From contig JAHFUU010000255.1 in assembly GCA_023264915.1 (NCBI GenBank), positions 1 to 5,091 of the forward strand: a DNA stretch of 5,091 nt. The letters are read 5' to 3'. This document shows positions 1 through 5,091 of this stretch, piece by piece. The notes under the pieces were generated by a model. The model was not told the origin of the DNA. It ran no database searches and saw only the letters and a list, made by a program, of their open reading frames with translations. The position numbers were made by a program, and so were the translations under genes. The stretch's first letter is position 1; every line of letters begins with the position of its first letter. This DNA is from Microthrixaceae bacterium (GTDB taxonomy: Bacteria; Actinomycetota; Acidimicrobiia; Acidimicrobiales; Acidimicrobilacustridaceae).

Positions 1-275
1 ACAAGGATCCCGAGATCGACGCCGCCCTCAAGACGGGCCGTGAGACCACCGACCCCAACCTGCGCCGCGAGGCCTACAAGAAGCTCCAGGAGCGCTTCAC
101 GGCAGACGTCCCCTACGTTTGGCTCGATCGGTCCCTCTGGGTCATCGCCGCCAACAACAAGGTGCGGGGCATCGAGAACGGTCCCCTCCCCGACGGCAAG
201 CCGTCCCTGCCCATCGGCGGCGCCGGGTTCCCGGGTGTGCACCGCTTCGTCCAGACCTGGCTGGCAGCCTCCTGA
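1..275 (+). CDS. ABC transporter substrate-binding protein, family 5 (peptide/nickel type), C-terminal fragment
   Basis: This is the last 90 codons of a gene that begins before the window; the reading frame starts at base 3 and ends at TGA 273-275. The fragment has the C-terminal pattern of family 5 extracytoplasmic solute-binding proteins (DppA/OppA/NikA type). It begins with an acidic helix (KDPEIDAALKTGRET), then the usual D-x-x-x-R-x-x-x-Y-x-x-L-Q segment (DPNLRREAYKKLQERF), then the D-V-P-Y-V-W-L strand, and a final V-R-G-I segment followed by a loop rich in Gly and Pro. In this family the protein, usually a lipoprotein in Gram-positive bacteria, binds the substrate outside the membrane and delivers it to the DppBC pore. 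The signal peptide and pocket residues lie outside the window, so the ligand cannot be inferred. The permease and ATPase genes directly downstream support the call. Confidence 0.85.
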   Translation, partial: KDPEIDAALKTGRETTDPNLRREAYKKLQERFTADVPYVWLDRSLWVIAANNKVRGIENGPLPDGKPSLPIGGAGFPGVHRFVQTWLAAS

Positions 276-289
276 GCCAGCGCCCACGC

Positions 290-308
290 CCGTCGCCGCC
301 GCCGACGG
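290..308 (+). terminator. GC-rich hairpin just after the binding-protein stop codon
   Basis: Arms CCGTCG (290-295) and CGACGG (303-308) form a perfect 6 bp stem around a 7 nt loop, starting 14 bases after the TGA at 273-275. No T-tract follows, so it is not a canonical intrinsic terminator. It could be a 3'-end stabiliser of the binding-protein transcript or a weak attenuator. In such GC-rich DNA a short stem can also occur by chance. Confidence 0.3.
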
Positions 309-377
309 TCTCTGGCCGGGCCTGGCCGCGAGGCTGCTCAGCTGTGCAGGTCCTCCCAGGCTGGGGCAATATAGGCG

Positions 378-394
378 CCGCCCGCAACGGGCGG
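378..394 (+). promoter_or_regulatory. Hairpin upstream of dppB overlapping a GGAGGAG motif
   Basis: Arms CCGCCCG (378-384) and CGGGCGG (388-394) form a perfect 7 bp stem with a tight CAA loop. The right arm runs into the Shine-Dalgarno-like GGAGGAG at 393-399. No T-tract follows, which argues against simple intrinsic termination. A structure here could pause RNA polymerase, mark an RNA end, or partly mask the GGAGGAG motif. The palindrome is direct observation; its role is inferred. Confidence 0.4.
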
Positions 395-473
395 AGGAGA
401 AACAGCGCACTTGCCTCACCTCCGCGCTGAACCGTCCGATGTAGGCAACACAACACTGGCCACACAACCAGCG

Positions 474-482
474 GGGGGAGGA
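474..482 (+). promoter_or_regulatory. Ribosome binding site that decides the dppB start
   Basis: The purine run GGGGGAGGA lies 6 bases before the GTG at 489-491, an ideal spacing. The protein then begins MTFIAKRAAQLLLVL, the usual short N-terminus with basic residues before the first membrane helix in DppB proteins. This favours GTG 489 over the in-frame TTG at 411, whose own GGAGGAG motif (393-399) is 11 bases away. Confidence 0.7.
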
Positions 483-488
483 CAGACC

Positions 489-1853
489 GTGACGTTCATC
501 GCCAAACGAGCGGCTCAGTTGCTGCTTGTCCTGATCGCCGTCACGGCCCTCACCTACTTCGCGCAGAACCTGCTCCCCGGCGACATCGCTGTGATCAACT
601 GCGCGACCGCCGGCCAGCAGTGCATCGACCAGCAACGCGAAGAGCTGCACCTCAACGATCCTGCACCCGTGCGCTACCTGCGCTGGCTCAAGGATGCCGC
701 CACCGGAGACCTCGGCCGGTCCGGCAACACCAAAGAAGAGGTCAAAGAAGCACTAGGCCAACGGGCACCGGTCACCTTTGCCCTGGTCGTGTACTCCCAG
801 CTGATCGCGCTGGCAGTTGCCATCCCGATCGGTCTGCTCGCAGCACAAAAGGTCGGCACCTCATTTGACCGGACCAGCACCGGCTGCGCGTTCGGGCTGC
901 TCGCCATACCGGCCTTCATCGCTGCGCCACCGCTCGTCGCCCTCTTCGCGGTGCAGCTCCATTGGTTCAGCGCGGCTCCAGACGTGTCGGGGCTCGACAT
1001 GTGGGTCCTGCTCGGCCAGATCATCCTCATCGCGGCTCTCGTGTCCATCGCCATCTACCTGTCACAGCTCGCCGGCCCGCCCCTCGCGGACAAGTCGGCC
1101 CTCGTCAGGCTGATGGTCATCGTCGAGACCGTCGTGGCCATCCTCGGCGTGACCGCTTTGGCGTTCAGCGCGCTCAACACCCTGTTCGGGATCGTGGCCG
1201 GCGTGGTGGTAGGTGGTCTTGCCGGAGCCGGTCTTGCGGCGCTGGCTTTCAGGTCCATCTCGAGCATGGAGTTCGACGAGGATGCCTCAGGGCGGGCCTC
1301 GATCGCTGTCCTGGTGGGGATCGGCTACCTCGTCGTGGCCGTTCTCATGATCTTGAAGATGGCGTTCCCGTCCTCGTCGGGGTCAACCTCTGGGGTCGGT
1401 AAGCTGGTCAACCAAGGGCTGTTCGACGTCAAGGGTCTGTTCCTGCCCTCCGTAGTGCTCGCGATAGCCGAGATGGCCACCTACATGCGCCTCCTCCGCA
1501 GCGACATGATCTCGACCCTCCAAGAGGACTACATCACCATGGCCAAGGCCAAGGGTCTGGCCCCGCGTGCGGTGATGATGAAGCACGCGTTCAGGCCGTC
1601 CACCTTCTCGTTGATCACCGTCGCCGGCCTCAACTTCGGGCGGCTGATAGGCGGGACCCTGATCGTCGAGATGTTCTTCGCTCTGCCCGGCATCGGCAAG
1701 TACCTCGTGGAGGCCTCGCTGCGCCGCGACTACGTGGCCGTCCAGGGCGCGATTGTGCTGATCACCGTCTGCTATGTCGGCGTCGTCTTCCTGCTCGATG
1801 CCGTGTACGCGCTCCTTGACCCCAGGATCCGACATGCCCGAGTCGTCGTCTAG
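489..1853 (+). CDS. dppB: Dpp/Opp-family ABC transporter permease, DppB type, with an extra four-helix insert
   Basis: This encodes an inner-membrane pore subunit of a peptide-type ABC importer, 454 aa from GTG 489; typical DppB proteins have about 305-340 aa. Conserved parts in order are the first membrane helix followed by LLPGD (28-32), an outer loop ending DPAPVRYLRWL (57-67), GDLGRS (73-78), core helices at about 95-119 and 132-157, and the EAA loop DYITMAKAKGLAPRAVMMKH (347-366), which docks on an ATPase. The C-terminal helices and the terminal ALLDPRIRH (441-449) follow. Residues about 169-293 are extra: four hydrophobic segments in the outer loop between core helices 3 and 4. Two Cys (C38, C45) sit in the first outer loop and could pair as a disulfide. 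A TTG start at 411 would add 26 unconserved residues. The gene overlaps dppC by 20 nt. Family is sure; substrate is not. Confidence 0.93.
   Translation: MTFIAKRAAQLLLVLIAVTALTYFAQNLLPGDIAVINCATAGQQCIDQQREELHLNDPAPVRYLRWLKDAATGDLGRSGNTKEEVKEALGQRAPVTFALVVYSQLIALAVAIPIGLLAAQKVGTSFDRTSTGCAFGLLAIPAFIAAPPLVALFAVQLHWFSAAPDVSGLDMWVLLGQIILIAALVSIAIYLSQLAGPPLADKSALVRLMVIVETVVAILGVTALAFSALNTLFGIVAGVVVGGLAGAGLAALAFRSISSMEFDEDASGRASIAVLVGIGYLVVAVLMILKMAFPSSSGSTSGVGKLVNQGLFDVKGLFLPSVVLAIAEMATYMRLLRSDMISTLQEDYITMAKAKGLAPRAVMMKHAFRPSTFSLITVAGLNFGRLIGGTLIVEMFFALPGIGKYLVEASLRRDYVAVQGAIVLITVCYVGVVFLLDAVYALLDPRIRHARVVV
993..1367 (+). other. Insert of about 125 codons in dppB with four predicted membrane helices
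   Basis: After LHWFSAAP (157-164), DppB proteins normally cross a short outer loop of roughly 20 residues and enter the next core helix (here LFLPSVVLAI, 317-326). Here about 125 residues intervene. Hydrophobic segments lie at about 171-194, 206-228, 231-254 and 270-293. They are joined by PPLADKSALVR, a very short SALNT turn, and the acidic linker SMEFDEDASGR (259-269). Four crossings return the chain to the outside, so the remaining core topology is preserved. The linker with K202 and R207 and the linker with R255 and R269 would fall on the cytoplasmic side, in line with the positive-inside rule. The frame stays open and codon style matches the flanks. Boundaries are approximate. Confidence 0.75.
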
Positions 1854-2900
1854 GTCCGAGTATCGCCAGGAGGCACCCGGCCAGCTGCGCGGCGACGGCG
1901 AGGTGCTGCCCGGTGGCGGCATGGCCCGCGAGGTCGTCGCCATCGCAGATGACCAGGTGTCCGAGCACCACCAGCTCCACCGCCTCGATCCCGACCAGGT
2001 GCCTGACGGCGCGTACCGCAAGAAGCTCGGCTGGCAGTTCTGGACTCCCCTCGCGTGGCTCCTGTTGGTGCTGGTCCTCGCGATACTGGCCAACTGGCTC
2101 GAGACCAAGGGCATCATCCGCAGCCCCGAGAAGCTGGGCAAGCCCGTGAACGGACAGCAGCCGAAGAACCTGTCGCCGTTCTCCCGCTTCGGGGGCGAGT
2201 TCTACCCGCTCGGAACCGACAAGCTGGGGCGCGACATGCTTGCCCGCATCATCTACGGGGCACGCGTCTCCCTCGAGGTCGGCTTCGGCTCGATCTTCTT
2301 GGGCCTGGCGATCGGCGCGCCCATCGGCATCGTCGCCGGCTACTTCAAGAACCAGTACAGGGGGATCGTCGATGTCTCCCTGATGTTCGTCATGTACGTG
2401 TTGCTGGCGTTCCCGCCGCTGCTGCTCGCGCTGTTGCTCATCAACTTCACCGAGGCACGCCTGGGTGGGCGCCAGACCTACGTGATCGTCTTCGCCATCG
2501 GGATCATCGCGATACCCCCGATAGCCCTTCTCGTCCGCGCGGCGACCCTCTCGTTCACCCAGCGCGAGTTCGTCCTCGCGGCTCGCACCATAGGGGCCTC
2601 TCACCTGCGCGTGATCGTCAAGGAGGTGTTCCCGAACGTCATCTTGCCGATCGTCTCCTTCGCAATCATCGGCGTGGCGATCGCGATCACAGCAGAGGGA
2701 GCCCTTGCCTTCCTCGGGCTGTCGGTGCAGCCACCCACACCCACATGGGGCGGGATGATCAACGAGGGCCGCGGCGCGTTCGACAACGGTGAGTTCTGGC
2801 CAGCCCTCACGCCATGCATCGTGATGTTCATCACGATCCTGTGCCTCAACCTCACCGGCGACCGCGTGCGTGAGTACTTCGACGTGAAGGAAGGTGCCCT

Positions 2901-2904
<4 letters not shown>
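1834..2904 (+). CDS. dppC: Dpp/Opp-family ABC transporter permease, DppC type
   Basis: This is the second pore subunit, 356 aa from ATG 1834. AGGA (1824-1827) lies 6 bases upstream, and the start overlaps the dppB end by 20 nt. An in-frame ATG at 1921 would shorten it by 29 residues. Features in order: a long polar N-terminal region (1-65), first membrane helix (about 70-88), an outer segment ending in the hallmark YPLGTDKLGRDMLARIIYGA (124-143) followed by RVSL, core helices at about 150-170, 181-203 and 215-234, the EAA loop REFVLAARTIGASHLRVIVK (244-263), and later helices at about 270-296 and 323-340. The conserved AFLGLSVQPPTPTWGGMI (292-309) is present. The family usually has His before the PN of the EAA region; here the motif reads KEVFPN. 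No insert like that of DppB is seen. It pairs with DppB to form the channel and stops in the TTGA that starts dppD. Confidence 0.93.
2887..2895 (+). promoter_or_regulatory. Ribosome binding site for the TTG start of dppD
   Basis: AAGGAAGGT lies 5 bases before TTG 2901-2903. That TTG overlaps the dppC stop (TTGA, 2901-2904), the classic arrangement for translational coupling. The next in-frame candidate, GTG 2922, has no comparable purine motif, so the TTG is preferred. Confidence 0.65.
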
Positions 2905-4061
<1,157 letters not shown>

Positions 4062-4062
4062 G

Positions 4063-5091
4063 ATGGCCGGTAGCGGCACCGACCACCTTCGCTCCGCGGC
4101 CGATACGTTGCTGCGCGCCGAGAACCTCGTCGTGGAGTTCCCGATCGGCAACGCAGGGCTGAAGGTCCATGCCGTGAGCGACGTCAGCATCGACGTCCGC
4201 GACGGTGAGACCCTCGGCCTCGTGGGCGAGTCCGGCTGCGGCAAGTCCACGACCGGCAAGGCCATGATGCAGCTCCCGCGCCCCACCTCGGGCGCGGTGC
4301 TCTACCACGGTCAGGATCTCACGCAGCTCGCAGGCTCGGATCTGCGCAAGGTCCGGCCCGACATGCAGATGATCTTCCAGGATCCCATCTCGTCGCTGAA
4401 CCCGCGACGCCGGGTCAAGGACATCGTCGCCGAGCCGCTGCGCATCTGGCTCAACGATCGCACCCCACCAAGTGGCGCCATCAAGGGGGCTGCGGGCCTC
4501 ATGTGGCTGGCAGTCGCCGCGCGTGCACTGTTCGCCCTTGGGATCTTCCTCTCGCTGTTCGTCGAGATCTCAGCGTTCAAGTACACCGCCGGATGGGTTC
4601 TCGCGGTCGCCCTGATCGACACCTTCTTGATGGGCCTCTTGCTCGCCGCCCTTGCCGGTGGGGTCGGGCAACGATCCCTTGCCGCGACGTGGGCAACCGG
4701 GCTGGTGGCGGCCGTACTCGCGTTGGTCTTCCTCATCGAGCTGTCCTCGGGGTCGCTGTCCACCGCACAGCTTGCCTTCACGGCAGTGCTCGATCTCACA
4801 CCTGCTGCCGCTTTCCTGCTGTGCATCACGCGCCTCTCAGAGCTCAAGTCCTTCAGCGAGCAGGTGTACTCCACGGTTCACAAGACCCTCGAGGATGTCG
4901 GGATCGACGCCGACGCTGCCTGGCGGCGACGGCCCCACCAGTTCTCCGGTGGCCAGTGCCAGCGGATCGGCATCGCACGAGCCTTGGTGCTGGATCCCAA
5001 GCTGATCATCTGCGACGAGCCCGTGTCGGCCCTGGACGTGTCCGTGCAGGCACAGATCCTCAACCTGCTCGAGACCATGAAGGCCCGCTAC
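4063..5091 (+). CDS. dppF: Dpp/Opp-family ABC transporter ATP-binding protein, DppF type, with a four-helix membrane insert (3' end outside window)
   Basis: This is the second ATPase of the importer; 343 codons are visible from ATG 4063 with no stop, and the gene runs off the right edge. The N-terminal half is standard: Walker A GESGCGKST (55-63) and Q-loop MIFQDPISSLNPR (103-115, Q106), then the family segment IVAEPLRI (121-128). After about residue 138 come about 125 hydrophobic residues with four predicted membrane helices. Normal sequence then resumes with VHKTLEDVGI (272-281) and RRPHQFSGGQCQRIGIARAL, which spans the signature SGGQ (295-298). Walker B LIICDE (314-319, catalytic E319) and D-loop SALD (322-325) follow. 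The switch His and C-terminal extension lie outside the window. Every nucleotide-binding motif in view is intact, so an active ATPase is likely. The usual DppF is soluble and bound to the membrane only through the permeases; this one appears to be an integral membrane protein. Confidence 0.92.
   Translation, partial: MAGSGTDHLRSAADTLLRAENLVVEFPIGNAGLKVHAVSDVSIDVRDGETLGLVGESGCGKSTTGKAMMQLPRPTSGAVLYHGQDLTQLAGSDLRKVRPDMQMIFQDPISSLNPRRRVKDIVAEPLRIWLNDRTPPSGAIKGAAGLMWLAVAARALFALGIFLSLFVEISAFKYTAGWVLAVALIDTFLMGLLLAALAGGVGQRSLAATWATGLVAAVLALVFLIELSSGSLSTAQLAFTAVLDLTPAAAFLLCITRLSELKSFSEQVYSTVHKTLEDVGIDADAAWRRRPHQFSGGQCQRIGIARALVLDPKLIICDEPVSALDVSVQAQILNLLETMKARY
4477..4848 (+). other. Insert of about 124 codons in dppF encoding four predicted membrane helices inside the ATPase domain
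   Basis: The insert spans roughly residues 139-262, between the Q-loop (Q106) and the signature motif (S295), that is, in the helical subdomain. Hydrophobic segments lie at about 144-166, 176-200, 208-226 and 237-256. Polar breaks are VEISAFKYT, GQRSLAA, SSGSLST and RLSELKSFSE. The Q-loop-to-signature distance is 189 residues, against 59 in DppD next door. Four helices bring the chain back to the cytoplasm, so both halves of the nucleotide-binding domain can still fold together. The stretch has no stops, no frame change and host-like codon use, so it is not a gene fusion accident or a simple mobile element. Exact borders need an alignment. Confidence 0.85.

Larger units (their letters stand above)
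276..488 (+). other. Intergenic region between binding-protein and permease genes
   Basis: This 213 bp gap is the only sizeable non-coding stretch; the other three junctions in the operon overlap or are one base wide. It holds two short GC-rich hairpins (290-308 and 378-394), a GGAGGAG motif at 393-399, and the ribosome binding site of dppB at 474-482. An in-frame TAG at 372-374 rules out an upstream extension of the permease beyond base 375. The only AT-rich patch is CAATATAG around 367-374. It resembles a -10 element weakly and has no convincing -35 partner, so no promoter is called. The layout is consistent with processing or partial termination that makes more binding protein than permease, as known in other importer operons, but that is inference. 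Confidence 0.5.

Noticed and set aside
439..444. ATG directly followed by TAG as a minimal upstream open frame before dppB
   Set aside because: It has no ribosome binding motif at a suitable distance and a six-base match is expected by chance.
40..465. Overlapping small open frames on both strands at the left end
   Set aside because: They cover the binding-protein fragment in other frames plus the gap; products are Arg, Pro and Ser rich, as expected from out-of-frame GC-rich DNA.
993..1367. Common origin of the DppB and DppF inserts by duplication
   Set aside because: Both are about 125 residues with four hydrophobic segments, but by eye they share only short Ala/Gly/Leu-rich patches expected by chance in membrane helices.
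1383..2141. Minus-strand open frame spanning the dppB/dppC junction
   Set aside because: It covers conserved parts of two sense genes and shows no domain or ribosome binding evidence of its own.
1762..2604. Long open frame on the minus strand (280 codons) opposite dppC
   Set aside because: It lies antisense to a clear dppC gene, its translation is charged low-complexity sequence without family features, and it arises from the GC bias of the codons opposite.
4459..4860. dppF insert as an intein, insertion sequence or frameshift artefact
   Set aside because: No splicing motifs, terminal inverted repeats, target duplication or transposase are visible, and the frame does not change across either border. 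A membrane domain built into the protein is the simpler reading.
4311..4874. Minus-strand open frame (187 codons) opposite the dppF insert
   Set aside because: I considered whether the insert region was a separate antisense gene. The sense frame is continuous and hydrophobic in a periodic, helix-like way, and joins two matching halves of one ATPase domain, whereas the antisense product is Arg/Ser/Ala rich without features.

Overview
The window is GC-rich, with a strong bias to G or C at third codon positions. It has clear Shine-Dalgarno motifs, uses GTG and TTG starts, and its genes are packed and overlapping. This suggests a high-GC bacterium, most likely an actinobacterium; the phylum is an inference from base composition and protein style, not from a marker gene.

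The whole window is one plus-strand operon for a dipeptide/oligopeptide-family (Dpp/Opp, PepT family) ABC importer. In order: the last 90 codons of a family 5 substrate-binding protein (1-275); a 213 bp gap with two GC-rich hairpins (276-488); the first permease, dppB-like (489-1853); the second permease, dppC-like (1834-2904); the first ATPase, dppD-like (2901-4061); and the second ATPase, dppF-like (4063 to beyond the right edge). dppB and dppC overlap by 20 nt, dppC and dppD share a TTGA start/stop, and one base separates dppD from dppF. This layout indicates co-transcription and translational coupling. The binding protein captures the substrate outside the cell, DppB/DppC form the pore, and DppD/DppF hydrolyse ATP. 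The substrate (peptides, metal chelates or another solute) cannot be read from the fragment of binding protein present.

The striking part is the architecture of two subunits. The DppF ATPase is a textbook ABC ATPase up to its Q-loop and again from its signature motif onward. Between them, in the helical subdomain that faces the permeases, lies an in-frame insert of about 125 residues that reads as four membrane helices. The sister ATPase DppD has no such insert: its Q-loop-to-signature distance is about 59 residues, against 189 in DppF. The DppB permease independently carries an insert of about the same size, also with four predicted membrane helices, in the outer loop between its third and fourth core helices. 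Both inserts have an even helix number, so the flanking conserved parts keep their normal side of the membrane. The inference is a peptide-type importer with a membrane-anchored ATPase and an enlarged pore subunit, an arrangement I do not recognise from characterised Dpp/Opp systems.
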